NCBI GenBank assembly: GCA_050633545.1
Contig: JBOEGS010000017.1
Coordinates: 9,870-73,869, forward strand
From: Litorivita sp050633545
GTDB taxonomy: Bacteria; Pseudomonadota; Alphaproteobacteria; Rhodobacterales; Rhodobacteraceae
Reading direction: 5' to 3'
Length of the DNA stretch: 64,000 bases
Shown: piece by piece, positions 26,256 to 34,654 of the stretch
Numbering within the stretch: the stretch's first letter is position 1
Layout of the letters: every line of letters begins with the position of its first letter
The notes under the pieces: model-generated
Seen by the model: only the letters and a program-made list of their open reading frames with translations
What the model was told of the DNA's origin: nothing
Databases searched by the model: none
Made by a program: the position numbers and the translations under genes

Positions 26256-28520
26256 TCAGTTTTTGCGCGCGGACGCCTGTAGCGTCAGCCCGTAGATATC
26301 GGCGATCTCGCCCGCCGCGTCGCGCGCGCTGCGCCGCAGCGCCTCGATCAGATCGGGGATGATGTTGCCGCCGTCCCGCTTGCCCGCCGTGGCGGTGATC
26401 CACGGGTTCTGCATCGTCGAGATCAGGAATTCCAACCGCGCAGGCACCGCGCCGGACAGCCCCGCACGGGCAGCGAAAGTCCCGACAAAATCGTCCCCGT
26501 AAAGATCGCGGGTAAAGGCGGAGGCGGTGACGAAAAGCGCGCGCTCGGGGGTTTCGCGCTGCTCGTCGCGCTGCAAGGACATTTTCTCGAACAGCAGCCG
26601 GTTATAGGCATTCATCACCTCGGGATCGCGGTTCACCCCGTCATGCAGGCGCAAATTGAACGCATAGGCAAAGACCGACAGATCGGGGCCAAGGGCGCGA
26701 AAGAGCGCGCGCAGATCCGCATCGGCGTCAAGCCGCGCCGTGATCTGCGCATTGCTGCCAGCCACAAGATTGCGGGCGATGCGGGCGCGCTCGGCCTCGA
26801 CCTGCGCCTTGGTGCCGTCCTTGGCCTCCATCGGCAGGCGTTGGAACGGGGTGATGGTAAAGGGATCGTCAGGCGCGGCGCAGGTCACCGCCGCCGCATA
26901 AAACCGTTTGGCCCCCCACAAGCAGCGGCCCAAAAGCCGGCCGTATCCGCTTTGGTCGGTGGGGATCACGCGGTGCGACAGGGCCACGCCCACCGCCGCC
27001 GCGCCCGGTTTGCTGCCTTCGATGCCAAAGGTGCCGACCGTGGGAACCGAGGCGTCATGATCGATCACCGGCGCCGAGAATTGCACCAGCCGCGGCATCC
27101 GCCCGTCGCGGTAGCACAGGGCCCCCGCAGGATAGGGGATAAAGCCCGATTTATGCGGATCTATGGTGATGCTGTCGGCCTGCGCCATTTGCGCGAATTG
27201 CGCCGCGACATAGGGGCTCATCGCCTCTTCGGGGCAGGTGTCGAAACCGCCGGTCATATCGTCGGGCGGGGCGTTCTTGCCCGATTTGGGCGCGCGCAAG
27301 AGCGCGGCGAAATAGCCCCCCCATGCCGCATCGCAATGCAGCGCGAATTCCATCCCCATCTGCCGGTATTCAGCGCGAATGGCGCAGATTTCGGCCAAAG
27401 GGTCCACCGCGCTTTCTTCGGTCGATCCCATCACCGCGACCACCTGCGCCACGGGGGTCTGGCGGGCAAGGCAGTCGTCCAGAATGCGGCGCAGGGCGGG
27501 CATATCCATGCGCCCGTCCAAATCCACCGGCACGGCGCGCAAGGCTCCTGCCCCCAATCCCAAAAGCGACGCGCCCTTGAGCCATGAGTAATGCGCCGTG
27601 GCGGGCACGATCACCACCGGCGCGGGGCGCTCCGGCCCAAGGTGACGGCGGTAGAATTCGACCATCCCGAGGTGTTGCAGGCTCTGCGCATTCCATGCGG
27701 CGGCGACATCGGCTTGCGCCAGTCCGGCGGTCTTGGCCGTGCGCACCAGCAGGTCGAAATTTTCGCCATTGGGCAGGTTCAAAAGCTCCCAAGGGCCAAG
27801 CTCGAGCAAGCGTTGCCGCCCGCGGCGCAGGGTCTGCACCGTCACGCCGCGCGCCTTGGCCAATGGCGCGCCCGCCGCCACCGCCTCGCGGATCGCGGCG
27901 GCCATGGGCAGAGCATGGCATTTGAGGTTGCGCGCGGCCCATAGGCTTTCGAAATTGGCCACCGATCCACCGCAAGTGATATGCCCCCAAGGGCGCGCCT
28001 CGCCGAGCGTGCCAAGATCATATCCGAGCATCTCGCACAGGTCTTCGCCGACGATCATCTCCAGCGCCGTGGTCACCGGCGAGGCCTCGGGCGCGACGTT
28101 GTTTTGGTTATACAGCAGCCCCGCCAGATAGCCCGTCACCGCCGGAAGCGTCTGGTCCCAATACATATGAGACTGGTTGCGATAGCTGGCCAGAGGGATC
28201 GAATTGCGCAATTCGCGGGTGATCTGTTCGAGCGCGGTTTTTACCTGTGCCAAAGCGGCCTTATGTTCGCGCGAGCGCAGTACTTTGGCGCTGACAAAAT
28301 CGGGGTCTTCACGGTGGAAATCACGGCGTAGCTGCGCATGGGCGCCAATCGCCGTTTGCGCCAGATCGTGCAGCGCCGCCTCGTTTTCCGCATTCGGTCC
28401 CAAGAACCACGCCGAAGGATGGATCGCCTCTTGCGGCCCGTTCGCCCCGCCGCGGCGCAACCTCTCGGCGATAGCTTCGATCTGCCGCGAAACGGCGCGG
28501 GCGTGGGTCGTATCGGACAT
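26256..28520 (-). CDS. Pyridoxal-phosphate-dependent decarboxylase (group II type, long form)
   Basis: 754 aa, longer than ordinary group II decarboxylases (about 480-550 aa). The PLP lysine is K457 in the motif DPHKSGFIPYPAG. The cofactor regions WGHITCGGSVANFESLWAAR (near residue 180) and EFALHCDAAWGGYFAAL with the PLP-ring Asp are intact. The family removes the carboxyl group of an amino acid (glutamate, tyrosine, tryptophan and relatives); the substrate here is not predictable. The extra length is mostly N-terminal helical sequence and a C-terminal domain with NRDPEVMNAYNRLLF. First gene of an operon with the unknown protein and nucleotide cyclase. The start at 28520 has a GAGAGA ribosome site. 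Confidence 0.88.
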   Translation of the reverse strand: MSDTTHARAVSRQIEAIAERLRRGGANGPQEAIHPSAWFLGPNAENEAALHDLAQTAIGAHAQLRRDFHREDPDFVSAKVLRSREHKAALAQVKTALEQITRELRNSIPLASYRNQSHMYWDQTLPAVTGYLAGLLYNQNNVAPEASPVTTALEMIVGEDLCEMLGYDLGTLGEARPWGHITCGGSVANFESLWAARNLKCHALPMAAAIREAVAAGAPLAKARGVTVQTLRRGRQRLLELGPWELLNLPNGENFDLLVRTAKTAGLAQADVAAAWNAQSLQHLGMVEFYRRHLGPERPAPVVIVPATAHYSWLKGASLLGLGAGALRAVPVDLDGRMDMPALRRILDDCLARQTPVAQVVAVMGSTEESAVDPLAEICAIRAEYRQMGMEFALHCDAAWGGYFAALLRAPKSGKNAPPDDMTGGFDTCPEEAMSPYVAAQFAQMAQADSITIDPHKSGFIPYPAGALCYRDGRMPRLVQFSAPVIDHDASVPTVGTFGIEGSKPGAAAVGVALSHRVIPTDQSGYGRLLGRCLWGAKRFYAAAVTCAAPDDPFTITPFQRLPMEAKDGTKAQVEAERARIARNLVAGSNAQITARLDADADLRALFRALGPDLSVFAYAFNLRLHDGVNRDPEVMNAYNRLLFEKMSLQRDEQRETPERALFVTASAFTRDLYGDDFVGTFAARAGLSGAVPARLEFLISTMQNPWITATAGKRDGGNIIPDLIEALRRSARDAAGEIADIYGLTLQASARKN

Positions 28521-28735
28521 GGCTCTCTCGAAATTTCGGTTTTGCTTAATCGCGTAAACAATGCTGCCCCTACGGCAATCGAGTCAACGCCTTTCCCCCT
28601 GCACCGCGCAAAGGCGCGCGCGGCGGCGCAAAAGATTGCCATTGCGCGGCGGCCAAAGACCTGCACCAATACGGGAGACAGGAGGCGGACAAATGTCAGG
28701 ATCGCGAGGGGAGCGGAGGAAATCGGCGGACATGA

Positions 28736-28776
28736 AGTTTAATTAGCTTGCATATCATTATCTAGCTATATAAACT
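28736..28776. promoter_or_regulatory. Operator A of the branched acyl-CoA cluster
   Basis: Fifteen-base arms (AGTTTAATTAGCTTG and CTAGCTATATAAACT, 12 of 15 matching in reverse complement) around an 11-base spacer. The core TAGCTTG-N11-CTAGCTA is shared with two other sites in the window. It lies just upstream of the MaoC gene. Confidence 0.75.
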
Positions 28777-28797
28777 GCGGGAAGGAGGAGAGTTGCC

Positions 28798-29673
28798 ATG
28801 ATTGACTATGAGGCCCTGATGGCGCGGGAGTTTCCCGTCGTCGAGCATCACTATAGCGAAAAGGATACGATCCTTTATGCGCTAGGGCTGGGGCTGGGGA
28901 CCGACCCCTTGTCGCCCTCACATCTGCGCGCGACCTATGAGCGCGCCGAGGGCTTCGGCGCTCTGCCCGCAATGGTCAATGTTCTGGCCTATCCGGGGTT
29001 TTGGGCGATGGAGCCGGACACGGGGCTGGAGTGGCAAAAAATCCTGCACGGCGAGCAAAGCCTGACCTTGCACGCGCCGCTGCCCGCGCGTGGCACTTTG
29101 GTGGGCAAGGTCCGTATCACGGGCATTGTCGATAAGGGCGCCGAGAAAGGCGCGTTGATCTATTCCGAGCGCGAAATGCACGACAAGGCGACGGGCAAGC
29201 GGATCGCCACCGTGGCCAGCACCACATTCGCGCGCGGCGATGGCGGATTTGGCGGATCGGATGACGCGGTGCGCCCCGTGCACACGATGCCCGAGGGCGA
29301 CCCCGATGCGGCCTTCGACTTCAAGACCCCCGTCGGCGCGGCGCTGATCTACCGTTTGTCGGGCGATATGAACCCGCTGCATGCCGATCCCGAGGTGGCG
29401 CGCGGCGCGGGCTTCGAGCGGCCGATCCTGCACGGGCTGTGCAGCCTTGGCGTGGCGTCATGGTCGATCACCGAAGCCTTGGCGGGCGGCGATTTCACCG
29501 CCCTCACCCATTTGCAACTACGGTTTTCCGCGCCGGTCTACCCGGGCGAGACGATCCGCACCGAGATGTGGCGCGATGGTGCTGACATCAGCTTTCGCGC
29601 CCGCGTGCTCGAACGCGATGTCGTGGTTTTGAACAACGGGTTGGCGCGCCTGAGCGGCCCCCATTTCGATTGA
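28798..29673 (+). CDS. MaoC-like enoyl-CoA hydratase 2 (double hot-dog)
   Basis: 291 aa. Adds water to a 2-enoyl-CoA to give the (R)-3-hydroxyacyl-CoA, as in the hydratase domain of peroxisomal MFE-2. The N-terminal half is a substrate-binding hot-dog; the C-terminal half carries the hydratase-2 motif YRLSGDMNPLHADPEVARGA followed by FERPILHGLCSLG, with the catalytic Asp and His. AAGGAGGAG precedes the ATG at 28798. First gene of a run MaoC, OB-fold protein, thiolase, CoA-transferase, downstream of operator A. Confidence 0.92.
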   Translation: MIDYEALMAREFPVVEHHYSEKDTILYALGLGLGTDPLSPSHLRATYERAEGFGALPAMVNVLAYPGFWAMEPDTGLEWQKILHGEQSLTLHAPLPARGTLVGKVRITGIVDKGAEKGALIYSEREMHDKATGKRIATVASTTFARGDGGFGGSDDAVRPVHTMPEGDPDAAFDFKTPVGAALIYRLSGDMNPLHADPEVARGAGFERPILHGLCSLGVASWSITEALAGGDFTALTHLQLRFSAPVYPGETIRTEMWRDGADISFRARVLERDVVVLNNGLARLSGPHFD

Positions 29674-29685
29674 GGAGACGAACGA

Positions 29686-30096
29686 ATGAGCGACCGGCCC
29701 CTTCCGACAATCTACCCCGAAACGCAGTTCTATTGGGACGGCGCCAAAGCGGGAAAACTATTGCTCAATGCCTGCGGTCCTTGCGGCGACAAAGCCTATT
29801 TTCCGCCGCGCCCCTTTTGCCCCCGCTGCGGCTCGCGCGATGTGTCCGTCATCGAGGCCAGCGGCAAGGGCCGCCTTTATTCCTATATCATCAACGAAAT
29901 GCCCGCCCCCGGTTATACGCCGCCCTTCACGGTTGCGGTGGTCATGCTCGATGAAGGCGTGAAGATGGTCTCCAACCTGATGGATTGCCCCGCCGATCCC
30001 GAGGCGCTCGCGCTTGATATGCCGCTCGAGGTCACCTTCGAGCAGCGCGGCGACATCGCCATTCCGCAATTCAAACCCGCCGGAGGTGCCGCATGA
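29686..30096 (+). CDS. Zn-ribbon OB-fold protein (DUF35 type), thiolase partner
   Basis: 136 aa. The rubredoxin-like zinc ribbon has CGPCG (with KAYFPPR) and CPRCGSRD, near residues 26-50, followed by the OB-fold strand GRLYSYIINE. Such proteins bind SCP-x/Ltp2-type thiolases and aldolases and complete their active site or acyl-CoA binding. The next gene, overlapping by ATGA, is that thiolase. It starts 12 bases after MaoC. Confidence 0.9.
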   Translation: MSDRPLPTIYPETQFYWDGAKAGKLLLNACGPCGDKAYFPPRPFCPRCGSRDVSVIEASGKGRLYSYIINEMPAPGYTPPFTVAVVMLDEGVKMVSNLMDCPADPEALALDMPLEVTFEQRGDIAIPQFKPAGGAA

Positions 30097-31238
30097 GCCG
30101 CGCTGAAATCGCCATTGTCGGCGCCGCCGAAACCACCCGTATGGGCAAAGTGCCCGAATTGTCGCAAACCGGCCTGCATGCCGATGCGGCGCTCAATGCC
30201 ATGGCCGATTGCGGGCTGTCCCCTGCCGATATCGACGGGGTGGCGACCGCCGGACATGATGTGGCCGAGATCATCCAATACCTCGGCATCACGCCGACAT
30301 GGTATGACGGCACCTCTGTGGGGGGCTGCTCTTTCATCACATTGGTGCGCCACGCGGCAGCGGCGATTGCCACCGGCCTATGCAAAACCGTGCTCATCAC
30401 CCATGGCGAAAGCGGGCGTTCGAACAACCGAAACCACCGCCCGATCTTCCCGTCGATGCAGCAACAAGAATTCGAATCCATATATGGCCCTTTGTTCCCG
30501 CCGTCGCGTTTTACCCTACCGGTGATGCGCAAGATGAAAGACGACGGATTGACGATCGAACAATTGGCCATGGTCGCCGTGGTGCAACGCGAATGGGCCT
30601 CCCATCATCCGCGCGCCACGGCGCATGATCCGATCACGGTCGAGGATGTGCTGTCCTCGAAAATGATCGCCTATCCCTTCCGCAAGCTCATGTGCTGTCT
30701 GGTCTCGGACGGCGGCGGCGCCCTGATCCTGACCAGCGCCGAACGCGCCCGCGATTTCCCCACCAAACCCGTCTATTTGCGCGGGCTGGGCGGCGAGAGC
30801 GCCGAAGGGCCAATGATCTCGCAAATGGAGAGCTTCAGCTCGTCCAAAGCCTTTCGCGTCTCGGGCAAAATGGCCTTTGACAGCGCCGGTATCACCCATG
30901 CCGATGTCGATCACCTGATGGTCTATGACGCCTTTGCGCATTTGCCGATATACGGGTTGGAGGATCTGGGCTTTGTCGAACGCGGCGAAGGCGGCGCCTT
31001 TATCGCCGAAGGTCACACCCGCCCCGGCGGCAAACTGCCGCTCAACACCAATGGCGGCGGGCTGAGCTATATGCATTCGGGCATGTATGGGATGTTTGCC
31101 CTGCAAGAAAGCGTGCGGCAGATGCGCGGCATTTCTACGGCGCAGGTCGAGGGCGCGAAGCTATCGGTCGTGCAAGGGGTGGGCGGCATGTTCTCGGCGG
31201 CCTCGACCGCAGTTCTCACCAACGAAGACCAATGGTGA
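30093..31238 (+). CDS. Thiolase family protein, SCP-x/Ltp2-like
   Basis: 381 aa. The fold is thiolase: SVGGCSFITLVRHAAAAIA in the nucleophile region, VSDGGGALILTSAERARDF mid-protein, and a C-terminal GGKLPLNTNGGGLSYMHSGM block. The classical N-x2-C-(A/G)-S-(G/S) nucleophile motif is not present; a Cys occurs in GGCSF but not in the usual setting. With the OB-fold partner this is the arrangement of lipid-transfer thiolases and of Ltp2 retro-aldolases, which cleave branched side chains. It probably performs the last C-C cleavage step of this beta-oxidation cluster. Ketothiolase and retro-aldolase are both possible. Confidence 0.85.
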   Translation: MSRAEIAIVGAAETTRMGKVPELSQTGLHADAALNAMADCGLSPADIDGVATAGHDVAEIIQYLGITPTWYDGTSVGGCSFITLVRHAAAAIATGLCKTVLITHGESGRSNNRNHRPIFPSMQQQEFESIYGPLFPPSRFTLPVMRKMKDDGLTIEQLAMVAVVQREWASHHPRATAHDPITVEDVLSSKMIAYPFRKLMCCLVSDGGGALILTSAERARDFPTKPVYLRGLGGESAEGPMISQMESFSSSKAFRVSGKMAFDSAGITHADVDHLMVYDAFAHLPIYGLEDLGFVERGEGGAFIAEGHTRPGGKLPLNTNGGGLSYMHSGMYGMFALQESVRQMRGISTAQVEGAKLSVVQGVGGMFSAASTAVLTNEDQW

Positions 31239-31310
31239 GCCTTGCCGCCGCCGCGCTTTGCCCCAGCACCGCGATGACCCCAAGACCCGCCGCAGCGGAG
31301 GTATTGGGCC

Positions 31311-33785
31311 ATGGCTGAGGAGGGCGCGCTGGCAGGGCTGCGCGTGCTTGATCTGACCGACGAGCGCGGGATTTTTACCGGACGGATGCTGGCGATCATG
31401 GGGGCCGATGTGCTCCAGATCGAACCGCCCGAAGGCAACCGCGCGCGGCGCATGGCGCCGTTCGACGCGGCGGGCGCATCGCTGTTTTGGGCGGCCTATG
31501 GCGCGGGGCGGCGGTCCTTGGTGCTGGACCGCGAGACGCAGGCCGCGCGGCTCATGGCTTTGGCCGCGCAGGCCGATATCGTGCTCGAAAGCGGCGCGGG
31601 GCAGGGCGCGCGGTTTTGCGACACGCAGGCTTTGCTGCGCGCCAATCCGGCGCTGATCCATTCGATTGTGACGCCCTACGGAATGGAGGGCCCCAAAGCG
31701 GGCTATGCCGCAAGCGATCTGACCCTCTGGGCCGCAGGCGGCGCGTTGAAACCGACCGAGGCGCAGGCGGGCATTCCCACCCGCATTTCGCTGCCGCAGG
31801 CCTATCACCATGCGGCGGCGGATGCGCTTTGCGGCATCATGGTCGCGCTGGAGGCACGGCGGCGCGGCGGGCGCGGGCAACGGGTGGTGACCAGCGCGCA
31901 GGCCTCGGCCACGCAATCCACCCTCAGCCTGTCGATGGCCGCCGTGATCGGCCACCCCAATTATGTCTTTCGCGCCGAGGTGAAATCGAAAAAGAAAAAA
32001 GAGCTGGACCTATCGGGCTCCGGCTCGCGCACGCAGCGTTCGAAATGGCCGGTCAAGGACGGGTTGGTCGAAATGCATCTCGCGCTCGGCCCTGCGGCGG
32101 GACGTTTTACCAACAACCTTTTTGCGCTGATGGCGCGGCGCGGCGCCTGCGCCGAACAATTCGCGCAGTGGGATTGGATCACCCTGCCCCCGCGCATCGA
32201 GAATGACGAAATATCGGACCAAGAGATGGAAGAGGCGCGCGCTCAGGTCGCGGCGTTTCTGGCCGGCCTGACCAAAGCCGAGGCCGTCGCCCTCGCGCTG
32301 GAGCACCGGTTGATGCTTGCCCCGATCATGACCGCCGCCGATCTGGCCGCCAGCCCCCATGCCGCCGCGCGCGGGTTCATGCAGCGCGTCGGGGCGCTCG
32401 ATTTACCGGGCAAGTTGGCGCTGGGATTTGACGAAGGATTTGCCCCGCTGTGCGCGGCGCCGCAATTGGGCGAGGGCGGCGCGCAGGCCGAGCGCGACTG
32501 GCAAGGCCCGCGCAAGCAAGCCCAACCCTTTGCGCCCGCATCAGCCCCCGCGTCTGCGGCAACACCGTCCACAAAACCGTTGGAGCATCTGACGGTTCTG
32601 GACCTGTCGTGGGTTGTCGCCGGTCCGATGATTGGCCGCAATATGGCCGATTTCGGCGCGCGGGTGATCCGCGTCGAAACCGCCAAGAAACCCGAAGTGG
32701 CGCGGCTGACCGGTCCGTTTCCGCAAGGGCTGCGCGACCTCAACCGCTCCGGCCTGTATGAGAATTGCAACGCGGGCAAAGACGGCGTGACCCTTGATCT
32801 GGCCCATCCGGCGGCGCGCGACATCTTGCGCAAACTGGCGGCCAAAGTCGATGTCTTGGTCGAAAGCTTTGCACCAGGGCAGATGGACAAATGGGGGCTG
32901 GGCTATGAGGCGCTTTGCGCCGAAAATCCCGCTCTTGTCATGCTCTCCACCTCCTTGATGGGGCAATCGGGGCCTTGGTCGGCCTTGGCCGGTTTTGGCA
33001 ATATCGGCGCGGCCATGTCGGGGATACAGGCCTTGGCCGGACGGGTCGGGGCCGATCCGGTCGGCCCCTACGGCCCCTACACCGATTTCGTCGCGCCGCG
33101 TCTGGCTTTGCCGGTGCTTCTGGCGGCGCTGGAGGAGCGGCGGCGCACAGGGCACGGACGTCACCTCGACGTCAGTCAAGCCGAAGCGGGGATGCAGTTT
33201 ATCGCCGAAAGCTTTGCCCAATATAGCGCCACGGGCCGCGTGCCGCAGGCGCAGGGCAACCGCGACGCGCTGATCGTGCCGAACGGCGTCTTTGCTTGCG
33301 CCGCGCCCAAAGGCGAAACCGCATGGATCGCGATTTCGGTGCCCGATGATGGCGCATGGGCCGCGCTGGCCGCCATGACGGGGTGCGCCGATCTGGCCGA
33401 TCCAGAGATGGCCGATCTGGCGGGGCGCAAACGCCATGAAGACGCCATCGAGGCCGCACTCGCGCAGTGGTGCCAAGACAAGGACGCCCACCGGATCGAG
33501 GCGCAATTGCAAGCGCGGGGCATTGCGGCCCATGTGGCCGCCTCGCCCAAAGATCTGGCCGCCGATCCGCAACTGGCGGCATGGGACCATTTCCAATCGC
33601 ACCCGCGCGCCGATGGCACCCCCGCCCATCACGAGGCCTGCCGCTTCCGGATGAGCCTCACCCCCGCAACGGTGGGCCGCGCTGCGCCCGACTATGGCCG
33701 AGACACCCGTCAGGTGCTGCGCGAGATGCTCGGGATGCAGGCGCAAGAGATCGCGCAGCTGGCCGCGCAAGGCGTTCTGGATTAG
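31311..33785 (+). CDS. Tandem CaiB/BaiF CoA-transferase (two fused domains)
   Basis: 824 aa: two class III CoA-transferase domains, residues about 1-400 and 425-824, joined by an Ala/Pro-rich linker. Domain 2 keeps the catalytic Asp in GPYTDFVAPRLALPV before LLAALEERRR. At the matching place domain 1 reads LPQAYHHAAADAL before ALEARRR, with no Asp, so domain 1 may be structural. Domain 1 also carries a basic KSKKKKELD insertion. Such enzymes move CoA from one acyl-CoA to another acid, here probably activating the pathway substrate. GGAGG lies 10 bases before the ATG. Last gene of the run; convergent with the next operon. Confidence 0.88.
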   Translation: MAEEGALAGLRVLDLTDERGIFTGRMLAIMGADVLQIEPPEGNRARRMAPFDAAGASLFWAAYGAGRRSLVLDRETQAARLMALAAQADIVLESGAGQGARFCDTQALLRANPALIHSIVTPYGMEGPKAGYAASDLTLWAAGGALKPTEAQAGIPTRISLPQAYHHAAADALCGIMVALEARRRGGRGQRVVTSAQASATQSTLSLSMAAVIGHPNYVFRAEVKSKKKKELDLSGSGSRTQRSKWPVKDGLVEMHLALGPAAGRFTNNLFALMARRGACAEQFAQWDWITLPPRIENDEISDQEMEEARAQVAAFLAGLTKAEAVALALEHRLMLAPIMTAADLAASPHAAARGFMQRVGALDLPGKLALGFDEGFAPLCAAPQLGEGGAQAERDWQGPRKQAQPFAPASAPASAATPSTKPLEHLTVLDLSWVVAGPMIGRNMADFGARVIRVETAKKPEVARLTGPFPQGLRDLNRSGLYENCNAGKDGVTLDLAHPAARDILRKLAAKVDVLVESFAPGQMDKWGLGYEALCAENPALVMLSTSLMGQSGPWSALAGFGNIGAAMSGIQALAGRVGADPVGPYGPYTDFVAPRLALPVLLAALEERRRTGHGRHLDVSQAEAGMQFIAESFAQYSATGRVPQAQGNRDALIVPNGVFACAAPKGETAWIAISVPDDGAWAALAAMTGCADLADPEMADLAGRKRHEDAIEAALAQWCQDKDAHRIEAQLQARGIAAHVAASPKDLAADPQLAAWDHFQSHPRADGTPAHHEACRFRMSLTPATVGRAAPDYGRDTRQVLREMLGMQAQEIAQLAAQGVLD

Positions 33786-33856
33786 CGCGGCGCGGGGGGC
33801 GCGCGCCGCCCCCTGCCCTGCTCTGCCCTGCGGGTGGGATGCGCCCGAAAAGGGCT

Positions 33857-34654
33857 TTAGGAAAAATTGAACCGCGGCGCCTCTTTGCGGGTGAAGCGGT
33901 CTATGGCGTCCTTGTGATAGCCGCTGGTGAGGCAGACCGCCTGCGCCTGCGCCTCCAGTTGCAGCAAGGCATCGCTATCAAGATCAAGCGCGCGGCCGGA
34001 TATGGATTTGGTCAAGGCAAAGGCCACGGGCGAGGCATCGCACATCATCCGCGCCATGTCGCGCGCACGCGGCAACAGCGCCTCGGGCGTTGTCACCTCC
34101 ATGCAAATGCCGATACGCTGCGCCTCTTCGGCGGCAACGGTGCGGCCAGTATAGAACATCTCGCGCGCGCGTTGCAGGCCGATCATGCGCGGCAAAGTGT
34201 GGAACAGATTGCCGTCAGGCACCGCGCCGACCTTGCAAAACGAGGCGTTGAAGCTGGCCCGATCCGAGGCGAGAATAATATCGTCGGTCAGCGCAAGGCC
34301 CAGCCCCGCGCCATAGGCGGGCCCGTCCACCGCGGCGATCACCGGCACCGGCAGATCGCGCAAGTGTTTGAGCCACCCGTGCAGGTGTTTCATCCGCGGC
34401 AGGATGTCTTCGGAGCCGCTGACCAGCCCCGCCTTGTGATTGGCGAGCATCTTTTTCAAATCGCCCCCCGCACAAAACACCCCGCCCGATCCGGTCAAGA
34501 TCACGGCGCGCATATCCGCGTCTTGCGACAGGGCGGAAAGCGCCTCGGCAAATCCCGCACGCATGGCATCCGAGAGCGCATTGCGCGAGGCAGGCTCATT
34601 CATGGTGAGGGTGACAACGCCGCCATCGCGGGTGAGGGTCAAAGCGTCATTCAT
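33857..34654 (-). CDS. Enoyl-CoA hydratase/isomerase (crotonase) family protein
   Basis: 265 aa, usual length. Oxyanion-hole segments VILTGSGGVFCAGGDLKKM and AAVDGPAYGAGLGLAL are intact. The segment normally bearing the first catalytic Glu reads FCKVGAVPDGNLFHTLPRMI, with Lys where Glu is usual, so standard hydration is doubtful and an isomerase, hydrolase or lyase role is possible. The ATG at 34654 overlaps the stop of the acyl-CoA ligase gene. Last gene of the dehydrogenase-ligase-crotonase operon. Confidence 0.87.
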   Translation of the reverse strand: MNDALTLTRDGGVVTLTMNEPASRNALSDAMRAGFAEALSALSQDADMRAVILTGSGGVFCAGGDLKKMLANHKAGLVSGSEDILPRMKHLHGWLKHLRDLPVPVIAAVDGPAYGAGLGLALTDDIILASDRASFNASFCKVGAVPDGNLFHTLPRMIGLQRAREMFYTGRTVAAEEAQRIGICMEVTTPEALLPRARDMARMMCDASPVAFALTKSISGRALDLDSDALLQLEAQAQAVCLTSGYHKDAIDRFTRKEAPRFNFS

